Of a stretch of DNA of 64,000 nt, positions 1-13,711 are shown piece after piece. Each line of letters begins with the position of its first letter. Within the stretch, counting starts at the first letter, position 1. Origin of the DNA: Hanleya hanleyi (lineage: Eukaryota; Mollusca; Polyplacophora; Lepidopleurida; Hanleyidae). The stretch covers positions 1 to 64,000 of the forward strand of contig JAVTVY010025135.1 in assembly GCA_036873755.1 (NCBI GenBank), given 5' to 3'. Position numbers and translations under genes: made by a program. The notes beneath the pieces are model-generated. The model worked only from the letters and a program-made list of their open reading frames with translations. It did not search any database and was not told where the DNA came from.

Positions 1-40
1 ATCCTCACATAATCTTAATTATGGTAACCCTAATTTCCTT

Positions 41-494
41 TTATTGTAATTTTTTACGATTTTATTACACAGAGTAAACTGCAAATAAATCATGGTATTC
101 TATGGTGGTCTGTTGCAATCATATTTAGGCCCAGTGACGTCACACTGCCTTAATATATATATTTCAAACTTTGTATGCACTTTCCAATGCTGGATTCAAG
201 CTTATGGTGTGTATACTTTGCGTTTCAACACACTCACTGTTTCAATGTGCATGTTTCACCAAAATCTGGGAAATTAAACATGCACATTGGAACAGTGAGT
301 CTGTGTTGAAACTCGAAGTATACACACCTTAAGCTTGAATCAAGTATTGGAAAGTGCATACAACGTTTGAAATTTATGTATTACGGCAGTGTGACGTCAC
401 TGGACCTAAATATGATTGCAACAGACCACCATATAACACCATGCTTTATTTGCAGTTTACTCTGTGTAATAAAATCGTAAAAAGTTACAATAAA
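41..494. repeat. Large palindromic (foldback) element
   Basis: The two halves are near-perfect reverse complements: ATTGTAA..TTTTTACGAT at the left edge matches ATCGTAAAAAGTTACAAT at the right edge, and inner landmarks (AGTGACGTCAC, TATGGTGGTCTGTTGCAATCA, GTGTGTATACTT) recur in inverse order. The centre lies near 265-275. No coding capacity. This is a non-autonomous foldback DNA element or MITE. The family is not identified. Confidence 0.85.
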
Positions 495-1600
495 TATTTT
501 CCCACACAGTTTGCAATGGTCTTTCATTTGATGGAAACTTTATTTGAGGGTGTATGATCACTTTAAATATATCAGTATAAAAAAGTAAAAAATAAAACAA
601 ATTAAAAATTTCGAGAATGAAGTTTGGAATTCTTGACGTTAACGTGACGTCAGTATGAGGGTCAGTGAGATCTAAATTGTATCGTGTGATACAGCATTAC
701 CCAAATACGGGTGGTTGAAGTTTTCAGCTCTCTATTCACAAAGATGAGCCAGATGGTGAAGCCAAATCGTGGTCTCTGCAAAAGACAACTCATTTTCCAG
801 ATTCTACCGAAAAAGTGGGGTGGGTTATCTTTAGGGCAAATTTCGCCACAAGAGTCGGGTGACCATGGTCATTTTTGGTATTGCTGAATGCCCAATTGCT
901 GTCGTCAGTTTTCTGGATGCATGAAAATAACCTACCGGTACTGGAAGAAATAAAGATATCAGCGAGATAATTGTAGCGATATGCTATATTAGGATTTGAG
1001 CAGTTTTAACCTCATTTTTGGACGAAATCATCGGGTGAGACCACTATAATCAATTACATATGGCTTTTTGTCGGGTGTGGACTTGGGCCAGTTCAAAACC
1101 TTCGATTTGCAGTCAAATATGGAGGCGCATTTACATATTTGGTAATTATACATTCGTTTTATCAATTTCGTTGAAAATGTTGTCAAAAAATCGAAAAATT
1201 TCTCCAAAATGCAGCAGCTTTGACCACCAAGACAAGCATTTTCAAACTCAGCACAAAATTCTGATGTAGAAAATATGCTCAGACCTTTTGGCCTCCGACG
1301 TACACTTAAAAGCTCTTGGACTAAATACGTGTTGTTCACGTCTTAAAGCTTTGGTGACCGATGCGTCAAGGAGAGGAGTTTTCTCTTCTCCATTTGAACT
1401 TTATTCAGATTCTGTATTTCCATTCCCACTTCTCTGCGTGTATTTCACGTATTCTATCTGACGATTTGCTGTCCATCGGTTAGAAGTGTTAAACAGCACC
1501 AAATAGCGAAGCTTTACAATAGTGATGTGGTCGTAATCCACCAGTATTGACGCATGCAATTCAAAATTCACTTCCGGTTTGCAAACACAGCCAAAAAAAT
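495..1600. other. Non-coding stretch, no gene recognised
   Basis: Only short ORFs without recognisable domains or codon structure are present on either strand. No RNA gene or repeat boundary is evident. Confidence 0.5.
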
Positions 1601-1915
1601 GGTGTTAGCCCAACCCCCTTTTTTGGTGTTGAAGGCAGGTCAACACCAGAAAGTGGCGTTGAGAAATGGTGTTGACCAATGTGAAAATGGTGTTGAAGCC
1701 AGTTCAACACCAAATAATGGTGTTGGTCAATACCAATCAATGGTGTTGAAGATGGTTCAACACCACAGTTTGGTGTTCACTGACAAGTGCTAATAATGGG
1801 GTTGGCCAACACCAATAAAGGGTGTTGGTGAGATATATGATGTCGGTGCAAACTGAACATCATTTATTGGTGTTGAGTTCAACACCGTTTTTTGGTGTTG
1901 AACAACACCATTTAC
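1601..1915. repeat. GGTGTTG/CAACACC short inverted-repeat cluster
   Basis: More than a dozen copies of GGTGTTG and its complement CAACACC alternate over about 300 bp, for example GGTGTTGAA..TTCAACACC pairs, so the stretch can form many small hairpins. It ends at ACACCATTTACCATAATATT. No ORF of interest. Probably the body of a MITE-like element. Confidence 0.65.
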
Positions 1916-3949
1916 CATAATATTCAGATAAAATGGAGCAGCTATGTACATGACCAAAACCCTTAAGTTACAACTCTTCGAATTTTCTGTATAAAGTTAT
2001 TGTCGAATTTGAATCCACTGGTCATTGTCTACAAGCCAGGTAGGAGAACCAATATATGAGCGAAATGCCTATATAGACTGGAAACGCATGTCAGTGAAAA
2101 GTATATATTTGCTGGTCAGAACGGAGAGACCTTCTCAGGAAATATATCCTGAAGAAAACAGTTGGAGGGATACGTCCTGTTCGCTTTCATATGTAATCTC
2201 GATCCTATCTGAGTCGAATACGGTGAACCATCTACCTGGAATCAGGAAAAATGAAGCGAACCGGTAACACATCATGAACACTTCTCTGAAATAAACTTTC
2301 CACGAATCATAAATATATTTATATTGTTTAGGGGTTGTTCATTCCCACCTGGCGACGTTTTTGTGCCTCAATCAATCTGAAGTAGCCCATATGTTGCTTT
2401 TTATGGCCAGTTGCCCACTTAGAATTAATTAGTATTGTCGGTGTTGTTGGAACTACTATTCTTGCTCATGCAGGATATGCGTGATAAAGTACTTAGCCTA
2501 TACTCAGAACTACCAAGTTGCCATGCTATGAAGATTGGTTAGGTTAATATGTGCTGCAGTTGTTCACGTTCCAAGAATATTCATGTTTGGTCGACACTGA
2601 CTGTCATTTCCGTCCCAGCTCAAGTGTAGCCAAGCACTGGCGCTGCAGTGTGATAATTGATCTTCAATTGAACTATTGGTTGATTTATTGAAAAATCTCA
2701 TGAATTTATTTATAAAGAATCTTTCAGCTCCGTGACACCTACTTTTATTATTATTTTATTGTTTAATAACTACTTGGTCCACTTTGGTATTCAATTAATT
2801 CGCTTCGATCATTTGTCGAAAAGAAATTCTTTTTTGACACGCGCATATAATACGATTTTATATTGAGTGAACGAGTGAGTGAGTGAGTGAGTGAGAAAGG
2901 GTTTAACGTCGCTTTCAACATTTTTTTCCAGCTATATCACGACGGGGGAGGAAAGGGAGAGAAGTGGGAAGGGCGGTGGTACGTACTTGTCCCACTGAAA
3001 TATCATGTCGTGATTGATTATATTGCACCAACTATAATGGGATAATAACACTACTTTTATTTATTGGGTGTCAAAGGAAATGAGAATTGAGCATATCTCA
3101 ATTCACTTATCCCCTGAATGACCTCATGCACATTCTATGATGGCCGAGAGGAGCGATCGTGACTTCGCCATGGTACAGAAAAACAGAGCGATAAAGCGAT
3201 AGAGCTAATGGCGATAGAGCTATGGTGATAAGACGAAGTAACGATGGCCCCTCTCGGCCATCATACCATTGCGTTGTCAGAGTGTACCATTAACATTTGG
3301 TTAGATTGAAAGGGCGAATGTGACTCAGAATCGAGAATTATAATAGGTTTGAGCGTATTACCATGAGTGTATTATGGTTTCCATCATCCTGGTACCATAC
3401 CCATCCGGTATCTGCAATCCGGACGACCTCTGACAGGGGCACATCCTGTCGAAACTACGCGTCACACATAGTGAAATTGTACCATAAATACCTTGTTTTT
3501 AGCATCTGACAGATGAGAGATCAATTTTCTGTCACCAATTTTCTCAATACATTCAAATCATTTCACTTTCGCCAAAGTTTTACGAGGACTACTATATGTC
3601 TTTTCACGACAAAGCTATCCGCACGATTCTAATTTTGTAAATAAGTTGTGCGTCTACGAGAGAGGTCCTCGTCGTCAATGAATAATAGGAAAAAGAACCG
3701 AACGCTGGAGAATTCAGACTCCACTATAACACGTTTGTCCGTTTATGTCCAAACTGTTGACTCACGAGAAAGTACCGGTAGTGTTTCAATATTAATTACA
3801 CACAGATGGAATGTCTTTATGTCTTTAAGGTGTCTTTATTATCAAGATTATTGAAGGGAAAATTTGCCATTTACTCCGTGCTCAAATTACTGAACATAAG
3901 ATTTTAATTGTCACCTTATGCTAAAACAGACTTCTTAATAATGTTGATC
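1916..3949. other. Non-coding stretch with a hairpin and a SINE-like tag
   Basis: No gene seen. It holds the GAGTGAGTGAGT-type tag at 2,862-2,950 and an inverted pair (TGATGGCCGAGAGGAGCGATCG near 3,140 against CGATGGCCCCTCTCGGCCATCA near 3,243). Confidence 0.5.
2862..2950 (+). repeat. SINE-like dispersed repeat tag, gastropod type
   Basis: GAGTGAGTGAGTGAG is followed by GGGTTTAACGTCGCTTTCAACA and CCAGCTATATCACGACGGGG. The same arrangement recurs at 61,367-61,437. From memory, a very similar motif (GAGTGAGT..TTTACGCCGC..CAGCTATATGGCGGC) is abundant in abalone and other gastropod genomes. It is the main clue to the host lineage. Confidence 0.6.
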
Positions 3950-5605
3950 CCAGGCTCAGATCATTCTTCTAAGCTCGCATCATTCTTACCCTCTTGGCCA
4001 TAGGCTCGCATCATTCTTATCCTCTTGGCCATAGGCTCGCATCATTCTTATCCTCTTGGCCATAGGCTCGCATCATTCTTATCCTCTTGGCCATAGGCTC
4101 GCATCATTCTTATCCTCTTGGCCATAGGCTCGCATCATTCTTATCCTCTTGGCCATAGGCTCGCATCATTCTTACCCTGTTGACCATAGGCTCGCATCAT
4201 TCTTATCCTCTTGGCCATAGGCTCGCATCAGTCTTATCCTCTTGGCCATAGGCTCGCATCATTCTTATCCTCTTGGCCATAGGCTCGCATCATTCTTACC
4301 CTGTTGACCATAGGCTCGCATCAGTCTTATCCTCTTGGCCATAGGCTCGCATCAGTCTTATCCTCTTGGCCATAGGCTCGCATCAGTCTTATCCTCTTGG
4401 CCATAGGCTCGCATCAGTCTTATCCTCTTGGCCATAGGCTCGCATCATTCTTATCCTCTTGGCCATAGGCTCGCATCATTCTTACCCTCCATAGGCTCGC
4501 ATCATTCTTATCCTCTTGGCCATAGGCTCGCATCAGTCTTATCCTCTTGGCCATAGGCTCGCATCATTCTTATCCTCTTGGCCATAGGCTCGCATCATTC
4601 TTATCCTCTTGGCCATAGGCTCGCATCATTCTTACCCTCTTGGCCATAGGCTCGCATCATTCTTATCCTCTTGGCCATAGGCTCGCATCATTCTTATCCT
4701 CTTGGCCATAGGCTCGCATCATTCTTATCCTCTTGGCCATAGGCTCGCATCATTCTTATCCTCTTGGCCATAGGCTCGCATCATTCTTACCCTGTTGACC
4801 ATAGGCTCGCATCATTCTTATCCTCTTGACCATAGGCTCGCATCAGTCTTATCCTCTTGGCCATAGGCTCGCATCATTCTTATCCTCTTGGCCATATGCT
4901 TGCATCATTCTTATCCTCTTGGCCATAGGCTCGCATCATTCTTACCCTGTTGACCATAGGCTCGCATCATTCTTATCCTCTTGGCCATAGGCTCGCATCA
5001 TTCTAATACCCTGTTGATCCTAGGCCCATACCATTCTTATCCTGTTGATCACTGGCTCAGAGGATTCTTATCCTGTTGATCCTAGACTCACGTCATTCTA
5101 TTAGCCTTTAATCCCAGGTTCAGAACATTCTTACCCTATTGATCATAGGCTCACATCATTCTTACAGTCTGCTGATCTCAGGCTCAGAGCATTCTTACCC
5201 TGTTGATCTCATGCTCGGATCATTCTCACCCTGTTGATCTCAGGTTCAGAGCATTCCTACCCTGTTGATCTCATGCTCGGATCATTCTCACCCTGTTGAT
5301 CTCAGGCTCAGAGCATTCTTACCCTGTTGATCTCATGCTCGGATCATTCTTACCCTGTTGAGCTCAGGCTCAGAACATTCTTACCCTGTTGATCTCATGC
5401 TCGGGTCATTCTTACCCTGTTGATCTCAGGCTCAGAGCATTCTTACCCTATTGATCTCATGCTCGGATCTTTATTAACCTGTTGATCACAGGCTGATAGC
5501 ATTCTTACCCCGTTGATCTCACGCCCAGATCATTCTTACTCTGTTCATCCCAGGCTCGGAGCATTCTTGCCCTATTGATCACAGGCTCAGAGGCTCAGGG
5601 CATTC
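3950..5605. repeat. 31-bp minisatellite array
   Basis: The unit GGCTCGCATCATTCTTATCC plus TCTTGGCCATA (31 bp) repeats with little change about 34 times from 3,955 to about 5,010. It then degrades to diverged units of 31-32 bp (GGCTCAGAGCATTCTTACCC / TGTTGATCTCA) until about 5,605. The homogenous core with diverged right edge is the usual signature of unequal exchange. Units are contiguous, so this is not a CRISPR. Confidence 0.95.
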
Positions 5606-8494
5606 CATACACGTATAGTGATGTTAATGGTGAGACATTTCAGGGATGAGAGCACTTGATCAATAAACAGAATGTCTTTGGTTTTCGTTATCATGTCGTC
5701 GAGCACCAATAAATACTATCAGTTAAAAATTGTCTCGGGGGTCAGTAGCAGAGATACAAATAAATTAACATACAAATAATTTGAATATGATACTTCTTAT
5801 TATCACATAATTTTATAATACTTATTCCTGATGGTGATATACACCTCACTATTTCGTGGTCACGTGATGCTTATGTTCCAAAAGAAGTTAATATCGCTTG
5901 ACATCGGGGAAAAATAAGCTCTGGCAATATGTACATCAATAGGGCACAAAACAGCGCATCCCCCTCACAGCGAATCAGTGTTTTCATAATATATACTGCG
6001 TCCAAATACTATGTGGTCTCACTATATGTCGTTTCTTGGCTGTGCGAAGGGGGAACAATTATCTACCATACGGACTAGAGTGGTTGGTAGATCGTGTTCT
6101 ACCAAGACATTACAATGATATTAGATCACATCACGACATGAAAAATTGATATTAGATCCAAATACATCCGGACTTTTGTTTCAGAAAACATCTCCAGACA
6201 AGTGATTTAGATGTGACTTAGATTTCAGACTACCTTTAGTAAGAGAGTTCGTTTTGAAACTCGTTTTGAGAGTGTTAGTGATATTTCGCTGATGAAATTG
6301 GTTGTTACAACATGAAGCGTGCGTTCAGAAGATAGTTCACCAGACCGCAACATCAAAAGACCGAGTGTCCCCACACTGCCTGACTCGACCATCTTCACAA
6401 CGTCAGGGTTTCTATTTGTTAGCCAAAGGCGAAAGTCTTGACCATCGTGCATAGCAAACCGCGTTCCGCCCACTTTCTACAGTTAATTCACGCGAACTGC
6501 GCTGATGTCAAAATACGTTAGAGTTTGACTTTCTGTGCTAAACTATTCGGTGATACCGAATGTAAAATATTTAAACCAAACATGCATAACAATAAAATAT
6601 TAATGGATAGATCAGTGAAATTTCATAGAAATCCGTACGTTATTTCATCCAATTCAAGTCCTTCAGTGGGTGGGTGGTGAGGTCGCATATACTGACATTG
6701 CGAACCGGCTTTAAAGTTTCAGTGTTTCCTACATTTGCCTGGCTTGTTGGATGTTTGATGGAAGATGAATGGGTATATTTTTTCTTCAAATAGATTTTGT
6801 TTTAAACTATCTTTCCTTTATATTTATTAATGTTCATGGTTGTTAAAAATGTGCGTGTTCATCTGCCACCAGGTATCCCACAAGCTATGTTGTTTTCGAA
6901 TCTCCTGTCACGGGCGCCATGGTCGAGGTAAACAACTGATCTGATTGGTCAATATATGCAGGATGTTGCTTTACAGCTTTGCTTTGGTTGAACACGATAC
7001 AGTGCCAAAGTGTACCAGGGGTATCTAGGATAGAGATACCCTGGTTTTAGCGAGGATGGGCTTGACCTGCTGCAAAGTATTATCTGAAGTTGAAGGCATG
7101 TGACCTCGTTTGACCAATATAATTCGGAGACAATCGCGAATGTTTTTAACCCCGTTTTCGATTCGAAAGCTGATGGCATACGTCATAACTGGCTGATTGT
7201 CACGATGTTGTTGAGAGCAATAATACAGAGCTATGTGCACTAGTTGTAGTATATCCTAGATTTGCAGATACACATATATGGGGAGAGTTCCCGGTACACA
7301 TACACTTGTTTACCGGTATTTAGAATGCTGATAATATTTTCCGGCCATTCAATGAAGCGCAGGAAGCTTCTTATCTCGCGAATAGACATTGTCAAATTGC
7401 GTCAGTCTGGTTCCGTGACGACACGTATCATCAGTATGCAATTGACTACACGTGGCAACTGGATTTACACAAACAACATTTGGAACTAGGATCCGGTATA
7501 CGGACCCAGCACTGTTTCAGAGTTTGGAACAATATTTGTACGGATAACAACTGCCCTATTTGAACTTGTGTTGTCCTCACCTTCATTTAATAGCAAAGAA
7601 TTGCTTCAGAATCAACTCATCGACTCTAGCCATGGTTCGTCTTACAAAAACCGAGCTATGACAGAAGACGAGTTCACCATGCGACTTAGACCAGTCGTTT
7701 ATTAATAGACATTCCGAACAGCTTTCGTGTCCTCATGGCTTTTCCGAATACGGTCATATTTGAGCAAATTACAAGTCAGGCAATTTGTCGTATATTTCAT
7801 TCCTTTTGAACTCAGTTGTATGTAGGCGTGATTGTTTCGACTGGAGTGTTATTCAGCTTAGCACGTTCACTGATTGAGTTGATTTAAAGGAAACCCCTCG
7901 ATTTATTTATATCCAGAACTCGTATAGGTGACTAACCAAGCCAGTGTATCCATACTAACAGATCGATCGATACACTGGCTCGCGAGGATGGTGAGTACAT
8001 GTATTAAGTAAGAGTGTAATCCAAGCCCACAGCTCGAAGTTGTTCTATGTACGTCCCCAAAGACTTCCAAGTACTGCCGTGATGTAATTTTGAATTCTCT
8101 TTATCAAGTTCAGCGGATACAACACATGATTGTCAGCGGCCTATGAGAAAACTAAGAGCCAGCAATCCCGGTAATCACGTAATTTCCGATTATCACTCAC
8201 TGTCACATGATACAAAACAAGATGTACAATTGTATTTTATATTTTTTCTGATAACACTGGACACATAGAAAACTTAAATATATATATATGATGTATTTAA
8301 TTGTCTTATTTTTACGAAAAGTCAACGTGTCAGCATTTCCCAGCAAATCAACACCATCTTTTCGGTGAAACCTTTCGTCATGAATTATGGGAAAAGGTTC
8401 ACCAGGTTATATATTTTTTGGAATAAGTATCTTTTCAGGTTTCCAGATGCATCATTAAAATTGAAATCGGCTTAAAGTAGGCGGGTCTCCGGTG
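5606..8494. other. Non-coding stretch, no gene recognised
   Basis: Both strands carry only short ORFs lacking domain motifs. A direct or inverted CCAGTGTATCCATACTAACAG / TGGCT pair near 7,940-7,980 is minor. Nothing else is supportable. Confidence 0.5.
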
Positions 8495-9587
8495 CCGAAC
8501 CTATAATAGCCACATGAATCACAGAGGCACCTGACCTATAGCCATATCAATCACAGTGGTTATTGGTCCGACGCCGGGCCTATAGCCATATCAATCACAG
8601 AGGCTATTGATTCTGCACCTGACCTATAACCATATCAATCACAGTGGTTATTGGTCCGGCACCGGGCCTACAGCCATATCAATCACAGTGGTTATTGGTC
8701 CGGCGCCGGGCCTATAGCCATATCAATCACAGTGGTTATTGGTCCGGCGCCGGGCCTATAGCCATATCAATCACAGTGGTTATTGGTCCGGCGCCGGGCC
8801 TATAGCCATATCAATCACAGTGGTTATTGGTCCGCCGCTGGGCCTTTAGCCATACCAATCACTGGCTATTGATCGAGCGCTGGGCCTTTAACCATATTAA
8901 TCACAGTGGCTATTGGTCCGGCGCCGGGCCTACATATAGCCATATCAATCACAGTGGTTATTGGTCCGGCGCTGGGCCGTACACCATATTAATCAGAGTG
9001 GTTATTGGTCCGGCGCTGGGCCTTACACCATATCAATCAGAGTGGCTATGGATCCGGCGCCGGGCCTATAGCCATATCAATCACAGTGGCTATGGATCCG
9101 GCGCCGGGCCTATAGCCATATCAATCACAGTGGCTATGGATCCGGCGCCGGGCCTATAGACATATCAATCACAGTGGCTATGGATCCGGTGCCGGGCCTA
9201 TAGCCATATCATTCACAGTGGCTATGGATCCGGCGCCGGGCCTATAGACATATCAATCACAGTGGCTATGGATCCGGCGCCGGGCCTATAGACATATCAA
9301 TCACAGCGGTTATTGGTCCGGTGCCGGGCCTATAGCCATATCAATCACAGCGGCTATTGGTCAGGCGCCGGGCCTATAGCCATATCAATCACAGTGGCTA
9401 TTGGTCCGGCGCCGGACCTATAGCCATATCAATCACAGTGGCTATTGGTCCGGCGCCGGGCCGATAGCCATATCAATCACAGTGGTTATTGGTCCGGTGC
9501 CGGGCCGATAGCCATATCAATCACAGTGGTTATTGGTCCGGCGCCGGGCTTATAGCCATATCAATCACAGTGGTTACTGGTCCGGCA
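8495..9587. repeat. 44-bp minisatellite array
   Basis: About 24 units of GCCATATCAATCACAGTGGT plus TATTGGTCCGGCGCCGGGCCTATA, with the palindrome GGCGCC in each. Edge units are degenerate. The open frame across 8,827-9,159 is a by-product of the repeat and codes only for the repeated peptide. Confidence 0.95.
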
Positions 9588-11734
9588 TGCAATAAAAAAT
9601 GTACCTGCGTGATTTAGGCCCCACGTGTATTCTCGAATCACAAATTTTGGACGTCAAACTACAAAATATCTTTGCAAACGTTTGGAGATTTGCATGCGTT
9701 AAAGCATTTTATTCTACGTTTTTAGCACTTCACTCCCCCCCCCCCCCAAATTACCCTATAGACTGTTGGGGGTCATTACTGTTCCCGTTTACTGGTCCAG
9801 AACAAACACATACTTCCAAACTTTCGAACGTGTTTTTTGCCTAGATCTAAAAATGCGTAATCAAGTATATTGTTTGGTAAAAAATAGTGGTTCCTTATGC
9901 CAAAAATTAAACTTTTATAATGAGCTGTTAGACGACGTCTGGAGTTACCCACTTAAGACTGAAGCAGTTTTTAAGCGGATTATGATGACCAACTGATTAA
10001 GTAAACAGTAATTAACTTTCTTCACAATTTTTAACAAATAATATTGAAAATTTATTAAGATTAAGACTAATTTAATTTGGTTGAAGAAACTGCCGGTAAT
10101 ACATTAAAGAAAATTTCTGCTCTGTATAGGCTTTGCTCGTTTTCCTCGTCAATTTATTTACTCTGTTTTTTAGATTGGCCTTCTACCAACTCCTATAGCA
10201 TATTGAGTTATGAAATTTGAGCACAACGCTGTACATATGTAGAACTAAATAAGCATGAATATTTTGTTTCTAAATTCGCATTCGTTTCAAAGTTATCCAT
10301 CCTTTTAGTTGAAGGGGTCAGGGTTTTCGGGGCGGGACTTTGTGGTAAATCGCCGAGTGGAGATATGGCCGGCGGACAGTCAAGGACACGGGACGCCATG
10401 CCAAACTAGGTTATAGGATGAGAATAAAGCGATCTACAGTCGGCTGAAGAAGATAGCAAAAACAAAAATATTTTGTTGGGTACTGCGAAGGTTATTGTTT
10501 CATATGCGACGTACTTCCTCCAAGTGTTGTCTTAGATATTGTACAAAAACTACATAAAATCCGGGAATCATGCACTTCTGAACCGGGAGATGTTATTAGG
10601 GATAAAATCTTTCGGCGTATACTGTATTAATTTTGTCATGTACACCATCCAATGTTCGTACCACCACATGTTTTCACTTGCTAAAACTCATATATATCCT
10701 GAAAAACATCATTTTACCGAATCAGAGGCCGGACCTGAGGAGATAGATAAAAGGGTCAATGAAATTTTTTTTGTGTATAGTGGTAATTCGACCAGATGTA
10801 TGGATGTTTGTAACTGAGATTTCACCCAGTTATATCCAAGAAGTTTGTGTTAAAGTCACCCCCGCATCTGTCCGGAACGAAATGTGTCTCAGGTTTCTTT
10901 GAAACTAAATATTCCGAACAACTGTGTTCATGCATGGGTCCATGTATTCATGCAGGGAAACAATTTGTGCTGTATTTTTCATAAATATTTGATTTTTTTT
11001 TCTTTCTATTATTTCTATGAGATCCAGTTAATTTTTCTTCAAGTTTCTTTTCTTCAGTTACTGCACCGGCTTTTAACAGCAGAAAGGAGGGGAGATAACC
11101 AGTCTAAATTCGCTTGACATTCCTAATAAAAAGAAAGCATCCGGAGATAATTTTGGTGGAATTTGGACTCTAAATTTTGATCTTTTGTAACGACTTTCAT
11201 TAAATCAAATGACGATATCATATGGGGATAATTTTTTCCGCGTTGTCGAAACCCCGCATGTCAGATCTCCCGTGACAGGATATAAAGCGATTCAAATATC
11301 AGCTTTGTGAAGGATGTGTGACGCTGTGAGAAGAGACTAAAAAAATGGGAAACATTTGATTCGTGGGCCTAATGCGGTAAAATTTGAACACTTAAAACTC
11401 CTCAGTATACTATCCAATGCAAAATGCCGTTCTATATATGTATCAGGTGAAGTGAGTTCGATCCTTTTTCGAAGTAAGCTCCTTGAATCGGCACTGGTTC
11501 TATATACGTCCCTTACTCTTTTGGACTGATTTAATGAGCGTATTTCCTACGGTAACCATTCGGGTTATAATGCGCTTTTATTGTTTTGTTTTCCATGCCA
11601 AATTACACCCTGCTTTCAATAAAACCCCGTTTTAGTAAAATTTAGTTATGTTGAATACAGGAAAACAAAGATCCACTGCATCATCCTTCTGATCATCGAT
11701 TAGGTTCCCTGTCACTGTTTGGCTGAATTTCCAA
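9588..11734. other. Non-coding stretch, no gene recognised
   Basis: Contains a C-homopolymer near 9,737 and short ORFs without domain features. No RNA gene or mobile element ends could be identified. Confidence 0.45.
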
Positions 11735-12030
11735 TCTGTCCTTCCCAAAATACTGCAGGGAAAATTCTACTTGATTTCCTGTAAGATTTTGGCCCAAATC
11801 CTATAGGATCCTTCAGAAAACTCCTGTAGGATTCTATAGGAAACCCTATAGGATTATTCTAAAGGAACCCACGACATTTGGATTGGACAATTCATGGGAT
11901 TTTATGACTTGGGTGCTATACAGGCTCTTACAGAATTTTGAATCAAATAGGGTTTTGTTATATATGATCATATAGGATTTCGAAATAATTCTATAGGATC
12001 CTATGTAATTTTTTGGTAAGGGTGATATCA
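11735..12030. repeat. CCTATAGGAT-rich MITE-like repeat
   Basis: Many copies of the near-palindrome ATCCTATAGGAT occur in both orientations. The ends (CCTTCCCAAAATACT at left, ATTTTTTGGTAAGGGTGATAT at right) are roughly complementary. A shorter relative lies at 17,060-17,150. Likely a small non-autonomous element. Confidence 0.55.
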
Positions 12031-13545
12031 GGTGAGATCAGTCAAGTGAACTAGGATGCAATGATTTTTTTAACACAGTAGTTCAGACTACCGCTGCAAT
12101 GAAGCTGGGCTTTGGATATCAGAACCAAACGTATACCGGTATGTAATTGAATATACCGTTACGGCAGAATTAATTCCGCTCAAGAATTGGTGATCCGGTG
12201 AAATCATGGACCTATATGCACCTGCAACAATAAGAAGTTTTTTAATATTGTGGTCGTTCGCTCGCAGTTGATATTAGTTTTTTTCTGATTTCTTTTTCCG
12301 CTGTCCCCATTTTCAGCTTCATATTAAAGATGACCCAGTTCCTGCTAAGTTATGGTATTCCGTGATTTCCATTCGTTTTTTCCCCCTTTTTCAGTCATTT
12401 CAGTAAGCCACCTCCGGTAATTTAAATCTAAAGTGCCACTTGGGCAAAATTTAAGTTAATCCTTTAACAATAGAGCTCAGCGCCGATATCACGGACAGGT
12501 GCATTGAGACAGCGGTTCACAGTGGTTCGTTCATTCTGTCTTCCCTGTGGGTAATCTAGGAAATATTTTTAATCAATGACAACTGGACTATTTTCGATCT
12601 GAAATTGCCAAAATCGCAAAAACACGTCCCTGCGTACCCCCAAAGTGCCTTCTTTCGCTACAACTCATCGACTGCACATACGCATCATGACGTCATTTCT
12701 GGTCAAAATCACCTAGCTCAGTCGTATAGTCCAGGCTAGTCCAAGAGCGCTTCAACATTATACCCAACACGACTTATTTGACCCAGAGTTAGCCTATCTA
12801 GACCCACATAACGGGTGTTTTCTTCATTTTTGGGGTGTGAAATTCGTTTTTCCGCATTTATTGTTTCAGAGAATATCCAGTTTTTGCATCAAACCGACTT
12901 ATCACGTGACCCGAAGTGCTATCTCCACGTTACGATAACGAACTAATGCTAACTCACCTCATTTTCCACCCCATTTTCTACGGCAACCCTCCACGATTAC
13001 CCTTCACAAATGCAATCAGATTTCGCTTTTATATACTGCTCATGTACTTGTATGGAAGCGGAAAAGTAAAGGGGAACTTCACGGATGTTGGTTATGGAAC
13101 TTTGAATTTACTTTCCTGCTAATCATATGGTCTCTCATTTTGAAATGTTAAGCTATCTTCCCGATATATGAGAGTCGTGATCTCAATACCACGAATGCTC
13201 GACTCTCTGTTGAGATAACTTATGACGTGTTTTGATGAGAACCCCTTATAATAGTCAGCGTTCCTGTCCGCGAATGAATATGTGAGTGAATCAGCCTCTG
13301 TCGTTCATCGAAAGCTGTTCACAGCCTTACAAATATATGACACTCCGAAACAAAAATTATTTTTGCACACAATATATCAAACGTTCGATTATTTCAAAGA
13401 ACTAAGTTAGGTTTTGGTTTAAGATATCATTTTTTGGTTTCATGGAAAACTGCTCCCGATTTGTTCAAATTTGAAAGCACTGATGTCATTGAATCTTTGA
13501 GTGTCAGTTCACCGTACCGTATAGTTCATCATCTGATTTTCTTGC
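12031..13545. other. Non-coding stretch, no gene recognised
   Basis: No domain-bearing ORF, RNA gene or clear repeat is visible. Confidence 0.45.
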
Positions 13546-13548
13546 TTT

Positions 13549-13711
13549 TACACGCTTAAAACTAGTGTTGAAACTTACTCGTAAAGTGTTGAAATAACCC
13601 TTTAAGTGTGTCCACAGGGACAACACACAAAGAGCAGTCCTTGTGGACACACTTAAAGGGTTATTTCAACACTTTACGAGTAAGTTTCAACACTTGAGTT
13701 TTAAGCGTGTA
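13549..13711. repeat. Near-perfect palindromic foldback element
   Basis: Left arm TACACGCTTAAAACTAGTGT..GTGTCCACA (13,549-13,617) is mirrored by TGTGGACACACTTAAAGGG..GAGTTTTAAGCGTGTA (13,640-13,711). The arms are about 65 bp and nearly identical, with a ~25 bp loop. This is a MITE or foldback element of recent origin. Confidence 0.9.

Noticed and set aside
3950..5605. Regularly repeated 31-bp units, superficially CRISPR-like
   Set aside because: Units are contiguous with no variable spacers, no cas genes are present, and the host is eukaryotic. It is a minisatellite.
8827..9159. 110-codon ORF
   Set aside because: Lies wholly in the 44-bp satellite and encodes only the repeated peptide.
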